Shown here: positions 19,880-32,700 of the stretch, piece after piece
Layout of the letters: each line of letters begins with the position of its first letter
How positions within the stretch are numbered: the first letter of the stretch is position 1
From: Amaranthus tricolor
Taxonomy: Eukaryota; Streptophyta; Magnoliopsida; Caryophyllales; Amaranthaceae
DNA length: 64,000 bases
Assembly (NCBI RefSeq): GCF_026212465.1
Contig: NC_080048.1
Location: forward strand, 23,885,368-23,949,367
Direction: 5' to 3'
Notes under the pieces: model-generated
What the model was told of the DNA's origin: nothing
Seen by the model: only the letters and a program-made list of their open reading frames with translations
The model's database searches: none
Program-made: the position numbers and the translations under genes

Positions 19880-20840
19880 TGTTAAATTATCATTACACAT
19901 GATCCACTCTAACAACTTCAATTTTGATATAATCTTTCACAAGGTTGTGCTTATGACGTACTTGTGGCTTCAACCATTGTAATAACTATTAATCCAAAAC
20001 TTTTGCAAGAAATGTAGTACTATCACAATGGATCAATATAAAGGACGGGTATCTGCTTTCTATAAAGAAATAACAGTTAACATACCTCTTAACCAACATG
20101 GCTCTTCACTAGTCGTAGCTGGTGCTATTATCTCTGACTCTAAGATATAACTCCACCAGCTATCATCTTTAGAATCATCTGAAAGAGTTTTCCAGTTTGC
20201 ATCTCCATATACATCTAATACAGCTAGAAACCTCTAATAATGTAATCCTAGAACTTTTTCATTAGTGTACCAATACTCCATATCCGGACAAGTAGTGAAT
20301 CTATCAAACAATCCCACAACATAGACAATGTTGTATTTGGAACAATAAGTGGAATACCTAAGGCTGCCATTGATGCTCACATAATCAGACTATCTTAAAC
20401 TATCACTTATGTTTAGAAAAAACTTTACACTACGATCATAAGGTGTGCATGAAAGTCAATATAGTATTCATATTTCTTAAGAACTTTCATTATGTAATGA
20501 GGTTGATCCAAAGAAATTCCATTTTCTATCATAGTAATCTTAACTCAGAGGATCACATTCGCTTCAAGCATAGTGCAAATGTTGTAATCAAGCTTAAAAT
20601 ATATGCATTTGTGACCGCTATTTATTTTCAACACATGTGAAATGATCATGTTATCAAATTTCTCATGCCACTATTTAGTAGCATGTTTTAGGACTATAGA
20701 GAGATTTATCCAATTTACACACCTTGTGCCCTTGTATAACAAAACTTTTTGGTTGATCCATGTAAATCTCTTCTTTTAATTCACCATTCAAAAAAGTTGT
20801 TTTAACATCCATTTGATGCACTTATAGATTATGAACTTAC
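19880..20840 (-). pseudogene. Ty1/copia remnant, reverse transcriptase to RNase H
   Basis: Read on the minus strand from about 20840: [20 protein letters not shown] and [18 protein letters not shown] (RT palm). Then, after a gap, YNIVYVVGLFDRFTTCPDME and WYTNEKVLGLHY. RNase H follows with LDVYGDANWKTLSDDSKDD, SESEIIAPATTSEEPCWLRG-like sequence and degraded sequence to about 19880. Stops and small shifts are frequent and the YVDD region is missing. No LTRs were recognised, so it is an old internal fragment. Confidence 0.75.
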
Positions 20841-23121
20841 ACTACGTTTGATATGGTGCAAGTCTTAAGGTGAACCAAATATGCTTGGTTCAGATTTGAA
20901 TAAATAGATTTTGAGTCAATCCAGTTGTTAGCAACCATTTATGAGAAGAATCTGCTCAGTCACACAAGATACCCATATGACAAAGCCAAGCAACAGCAGA
21001 TTAGTGGTTGTTTGCAGAACAGTGTCAGCAGCAAGTCCAGCAACAGTTTAGTATAGTAGATCAGCACCAGAATGGGTTGAACAGTTCTGTGCTGCAAGCC
21101 ACAACAGTGTGTATGCATACAAATCAGAGCGGCAACAACAAGCAACAACCTTGATCAGTGTGCAGATGTGCAAATCAGTGTGTCAGCAGCAGCAACATCG
21201 GACCAGATCTATGGGCAGGTTCAAAAGTGTTCTCGAGAGTATTGTGGCGCATTTTCAAACTGTTTTTACACAGTATTCCACATAGAGTTAGCAAACTTTA
21301 GCTTTGTAATTATTGGATTTAGGGGAGTAGTGAAGGAGATATGCAAGTTTCTTTACAGCCTGTCCAAAATTGATCAAAATTCTAGATACCTTGGTAAGTT
21401 GTCTTCGAAAACCTATCAAGATTCCTTTCTTGGCCTTCATCTTCCATCATATTATCAATACCTATCCTATAATTATAAAACCATATCATTTGTGCACTCT
21501 TTTATACATTTTGTAGCTTTCTTGAATGACCCATTGCAATAATTGTTTGCATAATACAGGAGAGTCCCATTTTAGTTTGTCTTCTGTATTACCTTTCTTT
21601 CTCCTTCTCTTTCATTGTTTCTTTTTTCACTTTGGTCATGTTTGAGTCTAGTCTTTTTTGGGTTGTGTTTTCTTGTCATTGGAATTGTGGAAAAACAAAT
21701 GTGCATGTGTTTTTGACCAAAGGTCACAGAAACAGTTCAGTGTGCATGTGTGTAGTAAATTTTTAATTGTGATTAGAACACACATTATATTGAGTAACTT
21801 CAATTGGGGGTGTTTGTGGACATGTTAGGGTTTATTGTCACCAAGTTTCACCAAAAGTAAAGGTGGTTTAGTTGGGTTCGCTGTAGTAAAGATTACATAG
21901 TGATTTCTAAAACTGTGCAGTTTGGTATTTTGTTTTTTGTGCACGTTTTTTTCAAACTTATTTTCTTTTCTTTTTCTTTTCTTTCTTTATTTCACCCTTA
22001 TTGATTCTTAGAAGATGAAATCATTAAGAGTAAACATGAACACGCATAAAAGAATAGACAAACTAGAATTCGCATTGGAGGAGCTAGCTTACGCAGTTGA
22101 AAAATCTAGTCTGAAATCATTGGAGAATGTGGAAGCAAAAATCAAAAGGTTGTTAATTCTAGTGTATTTGATATGGTTTGGATTCCAGACAAGCCTTGTA
22201 CTGAACAACTAGAAGAGATTTGATGCCAACAAAGACACTTAGAAGGAACATCTTTTTTCATCAAGAAAAATTGAAATTTCAGAATATTGCAAAGCATGTT
22301 GATACTCAAGCCAAGAGCATACCATTGAATCCTTTTCTTGTTAAAAATCAAGAACCATCAAAAGAAAGAGATAATGTTAGTAACCTTGTGGGAATTTTGC
22401 AGACAAAATGTTAGTAACCTTATGAAAGATCAACCAACACCTCTATGTTATTTCCTATTATGGAACTCATCTTAGCTTTAATGGTAAAATGATATATATG
22501 TACATATAGAATCCCTTGTAATTTCTACCAAATAAACTACATAATCTGAACCAAATGACTTTTCTTATTGAGACCTTTTACTTGCTCTAAATGATAAGTA
22601 TGGACATCATCATTGTATTCATTATCTTGAGGCATTATTGTGACTCGTATTAATCATATTGAATAATATCACCAACTAACATTGGTTATTAGTTATAAGT
22701 CTTTGGGTCTGATAGCTAATTGAGGAAAAACAAGTTTTATCATCCCTTTGACTTTATAATCTAATTTACTGATATTTACTCACCTCCCTTATCATTTCTA
22801 AATCTTTTAACAAAAGAACCAACTTTGAATTATACTTCTTTCTTAAAGTTGTTATATATAAACATTGATGCAGCTTTGTAATGTCAAAGATGCACATAAC
22901 AAAATCTACACTAATCATCAATAAATCTTATCACCTAATTTTTATTTCCTAAATATGGAGTAGATGAAAATCACATCAATCACTATAAATTAATTAAAGA
23001 ACAGTAGAACATCTTTCAACTCTTTCAATTAGAATTCTAGTAATATTATTTAACATGCAAGTTTGACATCTATTTTTCATATAATCACATGGGGAAAGTA
23101 AATGTTATTTAGACATACTAC
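20841..23121. other. No recognised gene; CAG/CAA-rich and AT-rich stretches
   Basis: 20940-21200 is rich in CAACAG/CAGCAG words. Open frames at 21168-21542 and 22015-22212 show no family I know; the second (MKSLRVNMNTHKRIDKLEFA) has a short helical, heptad-like stretch and could be a retroelement gag scrap. 22450-23120 is AT-rich without features. I do not support a gene here. Confidence 0.45.
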
Positions 23122-23124
23122 TTA

Positions 23125-23383
23125 GGGGGTGTTTGGTATGTAAAATTTATATCCAAGAAACGGAATGAATAATACATTACCGTTACTAAGTGTTTGGTTG
23201 GAAATCCAAGATAACCCAATCCATTTCTCAAGGGTAAGAATAACGTAAAAAGTGTTTCCCTTACAATGTTATAGTAGTTACTTATACCAAACAACAAATA
23301 ACTACAACTCTTACCCCTTACCCTTACCTTTCTTTATCAATTCCCTTTCCATTATATTTTTTATTCCCATACCAAACACCCCC
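23125..23383. mobile_element. Tourist-like (PIF/Harbinger) MITE
   Basis: A 259-bp element with perfect ends: GGGGGTGTTTGGTATG at the left and CATACCAAACACCCCC at the right. A TTA target duplication lies at 23122-23124 and 23384-23386. Terminal G-runs with GTTTGGTA plus a 3-bp TTA/TAA duplication are the Tourist signature. No coding capacity. Confidence 0.9.
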
Positions 23384-23386
23384 TTA

Positions 23387-24101
23387 GTCTAGTAATATTC
23401 TCATGCCAAAGTCATGCAATAAATGTATATTATATTTCACACAAACATTAATTTAAAATAGTATTATATTTTAAAGTTAGAGAGATAACCCAAATAGTGT
23501 ACTTGATAGATAATATCGTCCCATACGTATAATACATATGTAAGATTCAAGTACTAGCATATATCGTAAGGGACTAAAGGAAGGAATCATAAAAAGGTTT
23601 TTAAAATCTTAAGAGCATACATCACTTCTTTGAAAGTAATCATATTTCCCAAAGTAAAAATATGTTCTACTTGTCCTTTCCCAAAATTTTAATGGTTTTG
23701 TTGTCTTCTATTAAAAGAAAATTATCTCTTCAACCTTATGAAAAGACTTAAACTAGTGTATATTGTTACCCACATGTCATAAAATCTCTGGTTTTCCTGC
23801 TGGCTCACAATAATTGTTATTATTGGTTCTGTTGTTTCTTGTTGCTTCTGGTTTTCCTGCCGGCTCACAATAACTGTTGTTGTTAGTTGTGTTGCTTGAT
23901 GAAAAATATCTTAGTCTTCAATTCCCATGTACAGTAAAGCAACCCCTAAATGATTTGCATCCAAATAACGGAGTGACTCACAAAATGATTTATTTCTCAA
24001 CTGTTAAATAATCTAGTAGTCTCCCTTCCCTAGTTAGTTTGGTTTTGTTCATGTGTGGAATATGGTAGTCAATACCACAAAGTTTTTTCAGTACCTCAAC
24101 C
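23387..24101. other. AT-rich non-coding sequence
   Basis: No gene recognised. A short direct repeat TTCTGGTTTTCCTGC(C/T)GGCTCACAATAA occurs near 23793 and 23847. A possible degenerate mariner end (AGTCTCCCTTCCCTAGTTAG) lies near 24016. Confidence 0.45.
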
Positions 24102-25215
24102 TTACATGCATGTAAGGTTATCAAAAAAAAACCTTAATGCGTGGTGTTCTAAAGCTTCAAAAGTACCTGCTACTGCCTTAACCAATTGTGTGTAGTTGTA
24201 TGTTGCATTCTGGTGTTGGAACGATTGAATAGACCTAAAAAAACCTAAGTCTAACACGTTTATATCTTGGGAATTTAGAGGCTGTTGAACTAAATGGATA
24301 TTGAATCCATCTTGATTTGCAACTTCCTTGAATATTGGATCATTGTCAAGAATGTGTGGTTTTGCATTATCCTGTTGTATGTAAATTATTTTGCTTGCAC
24401 TTTCTGGCCATTTTTCTCTAATACCTGGTAAGATATTGTCAATTAGCATTGACCTTATGTGTATCTTTGTTATGGATTGAATGACTTTGGTTTCTGGTTC
24501 CCTTCTCTTCCTGTTTTTGGAACTTCTTTGTGCTAGCATTTGAGCTGTAAAAGGAAAGATACCTATCTTTCCATCAAAAATTAGTTGACCTTTACTAGAA
24601 TACATCGGTTTAGTAATCGCGCACATGAACATAATTTTGAGAACGAATCTTTTTTACTGTAATTCCTTATGCCACAGGTTCTCCTGGGGTAAGATATTAC
24701 GTTTGTTGTGTTCTAGTGAGGTAGAACAATTTTTCATCTATGTGAACTATGTTAGACATGTCACTGAATTTGAAAGCATCTGTTTGTTCATCATAACTGC
24801 AACTAGAAATACAAAAGAATAATCTGTCATTCTTGTTAGTGTCGGTTAACAGTGGCTTGCTTGCATTTGTATGCTTGCGTATGAGTTTTGTTTTCTTCCA
24901 TCTCCATACAGTTGATTGGCTAACACCCATGGCATTTGCAACTGCTTGTTGACTTGTCTTTTTGGCCTTTTCTAAGGCTTGGAATCTGCTTTCATCAAAT
25001 GGTATTATTGTCCTGTTGTTTCTACCAAACTTTTTGCTATGTGCATCTAATGTGGCCCCCTCCTTTTGCTGAGTTTTAACTTTAGCCTAAATTCTATTTA
25101 CGGTCTTCCAGTGAACATCGTACTTTTTGGCAATTTTCCCCATTAATCCATGTGTTGGCTTCACTTTTTTGTTAACACCAATTAGTAACTCATGCATTAT
25201 TTCATTCCTAGTGTA
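24102..25215 (-). pseudogene. Mariner-like (DD39D) transposase
   Basis: Plant mariner-like elements encode this enzyme, which moves the element by cut-and-paste at TA sites. From the minus strand: MHELLIGVNKKVKPTHGLMG and KIAKKYDVHWKTVNRI (then a stop), FDESRFQALEKAKKTSQQAV, and an HTH-like AMGVSQSTVWRWKK. The catalytic acids are in VHIDEKLFYLTR (first Asp), YIQQDNAKPH (second Asp) and INVLDLGFFRSIQS (third Asp), with 39 residues between the second and third, the DD39D spacing of plant mariners. A stop in the N-terminal domain (near 25090) and a frameshift with stops between 24697 and 24632 inactivate it. Convincing terminal inverted repeats were not found. Stowaway MITEs of the kind seen here are usually mobilised by such transposases. 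Confidence 0.88.
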
Positions 25216-26640
25216 AGTTGATGTGCTCGTTTTTAGAGCACATTTATCTCCTCATTGTAGTATCGAGTCTCGTGTTTCAGAATAGTTTTTACACACTTTA
25301 CGCATGATTTTACCTTGTTCTTGTCTCCATTGTGTTTAGAGGTAATTTTAGGTATTTTCGGAGAATTCAAGGTATTTTACGTTGCGTACGAGACTTAGAT
25401 GCTTTGATCAAAGATTAGACACGAGTATTGAAGCTTTCCAAAGCATTCAAAGTCTTCCGCAAGGTCCTCACAAAGCCCGTAAGCCATCTAGAGCTTCAAA
25501 GATACAATTATGCGAAAGAACCCATTCGGCCAAGCCACTACTCCATTCGGGCGAATGGCTGAAGCTTCGGGCGAACCAAGATACTATTCAGGCGAATGGC
25601 TTTTGGAACTCAAGGAAATGTGCCTAGACTTGATGGAAACCCCGAATGAAGCCCTATTCGGGCGAATGCACCTTCAATTCGGTCGAATGAAAGCCCCAGA
25701 CTGCGCAATTTTGTTTCTTCGCAAACCAAACTCCGAGGGCTTTTAGGGCATTTTACCCCTTTTGTTTCTTAGCTTATAAATACCCCTCATTTCTGTAAGA
25801 GAGGGATGCCTAGTTTGAGTGCCTTAATGCCTCATTCTAGAATATCAAACCCTTTAATGCTTTCTTTAGTATTTGCCCTAGTGTAGATTTATTGTTCTTC
25901 ATTTATGCTTCTATCTACTTTCATGTCACTTCATTCATGTAAGTTCATTTCTTTAATGCTTTGATGTCTTTATTGCTTTTCTCTATTGCTTTCTTCTATT
26001 GCTTTCCTTTAATGCTTTCATTTAATGCTTTCGTAGTTTAGATTTAATGCTTTCATGTTCTTCAATTTCTCTAATGCTTTCCTTGTCTATTGTTTTTATC
26101 TCTAATATGTTAGAGTAGTTTCCTTAGGGGTTTTAGATTAGAGAAATCCTAGGTTTGGTCTTGTCTTTAATGTTTAGGATTAGGGTTGAGGTTGATGATG
26201 GTTGTTGATAGATATTCGATCCGAATCTTGTCCTGCCACTTCTAGAGAGACATAGGTGATTATAGGTCGTTCGTGTGGCTTATACGGTCACCAACTTCCT
26301 CTCAATACCTAAAGTGTCTTGATTGATTATCGTTTGAACTCCCTTAACCTAGCTTATCTTTATTTTCAATAGACCATCCTAGGGTGGACATAGTCTACTC
26401 CCCGCTTGTCTTTCATTGTTGTATTTCGCTTTTTATTCCTGTTATTAGTTAAGTTCACCCACCAACCAACCTTCCATATAACCTTCCCACACCAAATCAT
26501 TAGTCTAGCATCCCTTGTCCTTGTGGTTCAACCCCCGACTTACCATTACACTCGTTGTAGTAGTATCAGGGTGATTATAAATATTGTTTATATGACTAGG
26601 CTTTTAGTATTAACGACGTGCTAGAAGCCTTGTTATCATA
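25216..26640 (+). repeat. LTR-like region with TATA box and simple-repeat tract
   Basis: 25530-25690 has four or five GC-rich words built on the palindrome ATTCGGGCGAAT. About 80 bases on is a TATA box in CTTATAAATACCCCTC (25770). Then comes a tract (25850-26100) in which TTTAATGCTTTC recurs about ten times, and a C-rich segment near 26510-26550 (CCTTGTGGTTCAACCCCCGA). That arrangement fits the U3-R-U5 and leader of an LTR retrotransposon, but no PBS, gag or partner LTR was found. No coding function is supported. Confidence 0.4.
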
Positions 26641-28467
26641 AGTATCTAATTCTTTTTGCTTCACAATTTTGTTTTTGCAATAAATGACTTCGAGTCTTAA
26701 TTTGGTTTGCAATAAATACCCCCTATTGGTGTATGCTTGTTGGTTGACAATTTGCCTCTTCTTGTGACCCATAGTGATGATAGCTATGTGTGGATTTTGT
26801 GTTGTTTCTCATGACTTCAGTTTTTTGGAAAAGAATTTAAATTTTTGATGGCATTAATGATTTTTGTTTTTTGATGCATTTTTTAAAAGTAACTAACGTA
26901 TACACTAAATGCATATTCGATTTGTTCGACCTCTTTTCTAAAGTCAATGAACGAAATGATATTCGTATTCACATGGCCCGAGAAAAGTATTCGTTATTTG
27001 TAGCCGTGAATAAAGTGTTGAAGAAATCGAGGAGAAAGCGGAAGTATAAATACAAACCCCCTGTATGAAATGTAAATTTAATTTTTCGGGATGTAATTTT
27101 TAATTATGTAATTTAATTAATGGCAATGAAAACTTTGTATTTTTAATTATGTAATTGAACAATTTGTAATTTTCCCTCCAATTTTAAACTTATCCATGCC
27201 ATTCAACAAAAATTGGAGGGAATAATTAGAGTTTAATAAACTTTATTAACAATACCCACTGCATCACATGGGTGTACTATTCAAGGTGGTCCCTCCACTT
27301 TCTTAATATTTGTGCCCAATCTAAATGGGACAATTGAAAAGAATTGGAGGGAGTACTAATCATTACTCATAATAAATATGGTAATCCATGTTTTAATCTC
27401 ACTTTCTATTGGTTAATTGAATGCTAACATATATTAGTTAAACATAGAATACAATCAGTATGAAGATAGTTTGGAACAATTTATGTCCAAAAAAGAAAAT
27501 GATTTTAAAGTGGACAATTTATGAAACTATCCGTTTTAGTAATGTGGACAAACAAAAAGGAACAGGGTACCCATTATTAATTTTGTTGGAAAATGACAAA
27601 TAAAATGTTCTAAAAGCTCTATCATGTATTTTAATTTTATTGAGAATAAGTGAATTATTTAATCAATACTCATATGTCTTCTTTAATTTTGCAAACATGT
27701 CAATTTCGACACAATTTTTTTTTTGCAAAATTGTTTATTTCACAAAAATAGCTACTTTTGGACAAAATAGATAATCAATACTCATATGTCTTCTTTAATT
27801 TGCATCAAAGAGAAAATAGGTAATTATTAAGAAAATGGTAATAAAATGAAGAGAGAGAATGAATTATGTAGACGAAATTAAAAAAGAGTTAAAATGCATT
27901 GGTGAAATATAAAGAAAGTTGTGGGGTATTGTCAAAAAATAAAAATGATGCAAATTAAGTGGGACAGACTAAAATGAAAAATAATGCAAATTTAATGGTA
28001 TGGAGGGAATAATTATTAATTAAATCAAGCAATAATTATATTGTTATTAAAACTTATCTCAATTTGTACATAATTTTATTAATATTATAATTTGATAACT
28101 ATAATATACAATTGCATTTTTCTTTTAAAATTTATATTTATAAGTATTTTCATACCAACAAACTTCGTGCATTATGCATTTGTATACTAGTTATGTCTTT
28201 TTTGATATATTTCATATTCGATTATGTTACTTGGAATTCATGCACTAAGGTATGATATTCTACTATATTTGATAATTCATACTTTCTCCGTTCTTAAATA
28301 CTCGCTACATAATGATTATTGATACTATTTATCGTTCAAGCTTATTTTATACATTGCAACTGATGTGTAAGAAAAATTATAGTCAAGTATTAGCTTGTTT
28401 TAATTGTCTAATCGCATACTTCCATAATATTAATTTTTTTTATCATTTTTAAATGTGTATAATTTAA
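26641..28467. other. AT-rich intergenic sequence, small unassigned ORF
   Basis: An open frame at 26871-27068 encodes 65 aa with a basic tail (KKSRRKRKYKYKPP); I know no family for it and its reality is doubtful. CCCTCCAATTTT at 27172 and AAAATTGGAGGG at 27210 form a hairpin, and GGAGGGA words at 27348 and 28004 look like eroded MITE ends. Otherwise nothing recognised. Confidence 0.4.
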
Positions 28468-28469
28468 TA

Positions 28470-28704
28470 TCCCTCCAATTCAGCACTAATGTCTCATTTG
28501 CTTTTTGGACACTATTTATCTCTTACTCGTAATTTGTATTTTATTATTAATCTACAAGTTAAAACATAGTTATGTGGGATCTTGTTTGATTCGTCTTAAT
28601 GCAAGGATTATTCATATCAACTTTCCATAATTTTTAATAATGCACAATTAGAGATATTAAGGATTGATAAAGTAAATGAGACGTTAGTGATGAATTGAAG
28701 GGAG
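28470..28704. mobile_element. Stowaway MITE
   Basis: A 235-bp element. The left end TCCCTCCAATTCAGCACTAA and the inward right end CTCCCTTCAATTCATCACTA pair over about 38 bases, including GTCTCATTTGCTTT against GTCTCATTTACTTT. TA lies at 28468-28469 and 28705-28706. It sits about 1.0 kb upstream of the fucosidase start. Confidence 0.88.
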
Positions 28705-28806
28705 TATATAAATGAACAAAATAACACATTAAATTGCGTAAAAAATCAATTGTACTGAGGCAAGTATCATAATATGCATGATATTGTGTTTAGATGTTAA
28801 GAAATA

Positions 28807-29126
28807 CTTCCTTCGTTCCATAATACCTGCTACATTTTCTATTTTTGGCAATTTCATATTACTTGCTATATCTCCGTTTTTAGTAATAAAACAATCATTT
28901 AAAATTCTACATACCCCTATTTTTATCTTACTCTATACTCTATAATAAAATACTATACTATACCCTATAAAGTAACCTAACAACTTATTTTTCTTTTTTC
29001 TTTTTCAATTAACAATAATAAAATACTATACTCTATAAAGTAAACAATCAGCTAGAGTGCAGGTTAATCACTTTTCTTAATACCCATTTCCATGCAAATG
29101 TAGCGACTAAAATGGAACGAAGGAAG
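28807..29126. mobile_element. Stowaway MITE
   Basis: A 320-bp element. The left end CTTCCTTCGTTCCATAATAC and the inward right end CTTCCTTCGTTCCATTTTAG pair over about 32 bases, extending to GCTACATTT on both sides. TA lies at 28805-28806 and 29127-29128. It ends about 590 bp before the fucosidase start codon, so within the likely promoter. Confidence 0.88.
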
Positions 29127-29712
29127 TAGTTTTTTGTAATTCTGCTTTACAACATAAGCCTACTGGAGACATTTAATTAGTAATTTGTCTTTTTCTTTCA
29201 TATTTGTACTTGTGAGTATTAAAATGTGAGCTTTTTACTTATTGTGTATATTTTCCGTTTCAAAATACTTGCTATATTAACCGTATTTTATATATTGTGG
29301 CTAATGTGTAAAAAGAATTACAGTATTTAAATCATCTAATCACATATTTTAGTATCAAATTTTTATAATTTTTAATTATGTTTAATTTAAAATATAAATT
29401 ATCTTAAAGCAAAATTGAATTGCTTAAAAGTAAAATATACAATAAGAGGAGGTATAAAAGAAACAGGACATAGGAAGTAGTGTTATAAGATTACCCAATG
29501 TGATTGGAAACTGGAAAGTGTACCACTCACAGCACACAGGCACCAACTAGATGGAGTAGATTGCTACAGTAGCAATAAGTAGAGGCCAGAAAGGCAGAGG
29601 ACCATGCTCTGTCGGTTTCTTATCATCAATAAATACACTAAAATTCAATAAATTCACTTAATAACCAAGACCCACTTCTCCCTTTTTCTGAATTTCACAT
29701 TATCCAATCCAA
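29127..29712 (+). promoter_or_regulatory. Upstream region of the fucosidase gene
   Basis: AT-rich sequence followed by a less AT-rich 200 bases. A TATA-like CAATAAATACAC near 29628 lies about 80 bases before the ATG, a plausible core promoter position. The interval 29255-29490 has eroded MITE-like ends (TTTTCCGTTTCAAAATACTT at the left, AGGAGGTATAAAAG at the right). No specific factor-binding site can be supported. Confidence 0.35.
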
Positions 29713-32700
29713 ATGGACCCTCCTCTTTTCCACTACTTTCTTCTTCTTGTTTCTCTCTTTCTTTGTACTCTGATTTCAGGATGTTATGCCACATTGGAGG
29801 AAAATGGCGATTCGGAATCATCTGAAAGTCATAAACATAATGTATTATGGAAACCAACAAGAAGATTTATGGTTCAAGATTCAGAAAAGAGGCCTCTTAA
29901 TATTGTTTTTAAAGAACCAGCTAGAAATTGGACTGATGCTCTTCCTATTGGTAATGGCCGTCTTGGTGCTATGGTTCATGGTGCTATTCTTTCTGAGATT
30001 ATTAATCTCAATGGTATTTTTTCTATACTTTATTTTTCTTTTTACTTTTTTACCTAATGTATATAAATATATTGAAATACACCGGCTTTTAAATGTAACG
30101 AAACATATAAATAACTTATTTTTCTAATTAACTACTTTAAAATTATTATTTATGAAAGTAAAATCATTTCATTTAAAAATTTGTAAATGTACATAAAATT
30201 CAATTATCCTTCATCTGTATTTTTGCTCCTATGCTTTTAATTTTCACACTATCAAATATATTATTTTTAATATATAACAAACATATATTCAAACAAATAA
30301 AATAAGAGTTTACAAGAATATTTTTATTTTAACATTCAAATATAATGCTAAAATAAGATTAATTAATAAATAATATTTAATATTTAAATTATATTTATTA
30401 AAAAAATAAATTATAAAATTATATTTATTAAACAATCATCGGTCAATATTTTAAATGTGTTTTTTGCTTTTTACACGATTATCAATACATTATTTAATAC
30501 TTAATATTAGTAATTGCGTATAATTTAAAAATTATAAAAATTTAATATTAATAAATTTTATATTAAAACGAATTAAATAAGATTTTTCATTTAATTATGT
30601 TTTAACACATGAATTAAAAATAAAATACAAAGTTAGAGTGATTAATAAATAGTATCTCCAAACAAAAGGATTTATGAGGGCAGACTACAACTTAACAAAA
30701 TCACATTTATTTTATATTTATTTTTATATTAAATAAATCTTTTTTTTAAAGAAGTTTCTGATATCGGTTAACTATAAAATTTGTTTTCGAAATAAATAAA
30801 TGGAAAATTATAATTTAAATTAAGCAAGTTAATTAAACTACTATAACTAATTTGAATATTTTTTTAAAGAAGGTTTAGTTAATTGAATTAACCAAGTTAA
30901 GCAAGTTAATTAAACTACTACAACTAATTTGAAATATTAATCTTAAGAGTGAAAAGTTTAGTTAAAATCCTAAGGGTATTATTGACATTTAAGCATGGCT
31001 CATCTGAATAGTACTACCACCGTTTTTTTTTATTTTCTGATTTGGAATTTGGAAAGAAACCTTTTTTTTTCTTTTTTTTAATTTTCTCATTTGAAATTTG
31101 AAAAGAAACCAAGATACACATTAGATGCTATGAAAGATGAGTGAACTAATATAAAAATAAAGATTCTATTGATTAAAATTGTAAGTGTATTAATGTCATT
31201 AAATTTCATTGGTTGTCAAAAAAATTAATACATTAGAAATTAAAATATAGTTAATTTCTATAGATTAAAGTATAAGTGGAATAATTTTCTTGAATTCTAT
31301 TGATTACTCAAATAAAATAATTCTAAATGGAAAGAATATTTTAAAATTTACAAAGGAGGAATATGAGAAAAACAAAAGAGAATAAAAGAGAATGAAGAGA
31401 GTGAAAAATATCTTTGATTAACTTGTAGGACAAATACTTACATTAGAGGTATGATTGTGATGAAATCAGTTTTATTAGATTGACTTAATATATATTTATA
31501 ATTTTAAAATAATTATTTATAATTTTTAAATGACTAATTACTCTATCTGTTTTTTATGTTTTTTCTGTTTAGAATATTTTATTTTGAAGAGATAAATTTA
31601 ATTAGGATTTTTAAGAGATATATAAATGATAAAATATATATATATGTGAGATCTTCTTAGATTAGTCTTAATGTATAACTTTTCTATTAACTATTTTTTA
31701 TAACTTTTTATGATGTGTATTTAGATATATTAAGGCTCAAAAATTTATTTTGAAAATTATGTAAAAAGTAAATAAGAGGAATATTATAATCTTAAATTAG
31801 AAAGTAAGATATTATAATTTTAAAATGATTAACTGAAAAAATAAATTAATTATATAAGTATATCTTATAGTGAGAGAGGGTAGAAGACTCGTTGAACTTG
31901 TAATAGTAATTCAGTTGCAAAGATTTGGATTTTATTTTCTTCTGAAGATGTGTTAGTCTGATACCCGGTGGTTCATGCAGAGGATTATTTGATATTTTAA
32001 TCAAACAATTATTAATTTAGTGTCTAATTGCTTGAATAATTGAGTAGTACTAATTATTAATTTGATGTCTCAGAACAAGCCAAAGGGAACATGCAAAAAT
32101 CTCTGCATGTGTACCCATAATTTGGTCTCTGGACATGTAATCGATGAAGATTTATTATTTTTTATTTTTAATCTTAACTCTTTTCAAGGTATGAATAATT
32201 GGATTGTAATCCAAGCCCATGATTTTGCTTTTTAGTGCATATACATTTAATTTGTCTATTTTATTTATAATCCAAGCCCATGTAATCGATGAAGATTTAT
32301 TCTTTTTAACGCTCATTTTCATATATTTAACTAATGTTCTTATTTAATTTAACATAAATTTTCTATTTTTCTATAAAACATTTTTTACATCATTTGTATT
32401 TTAGTATTTAAAGCTTCTATTTTAGCAAAAGCAGTAAAATATTTAAAAATAAAGTATTACATATCGCATCTCACATATTACAAGTTTTTAAGCTTAAGCT
32501 AACCGTAAAAAATATCCTCAATCACTCTAAAAATTGTTTTGCCTTATTGCAAATGCCATTGTAATCGCATTTGGTGATAAATAGATCATTGGTTCAATTT
32601 GAATGTTCACAACTAGAGTTGCTCATCTCCAAGCTTGATTTTCTGTACATATTTATGTGTAGTATCATTATAAGTATCGGTAAATTTTAAGATGAGTATA

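Noticed and set aside
21168..22212. Candidate genes at 21168-21542 and 22015-22212
   Set aside because: Short, no recognised domain, no supporting splice structure, and a compositionally repeat-like setting.
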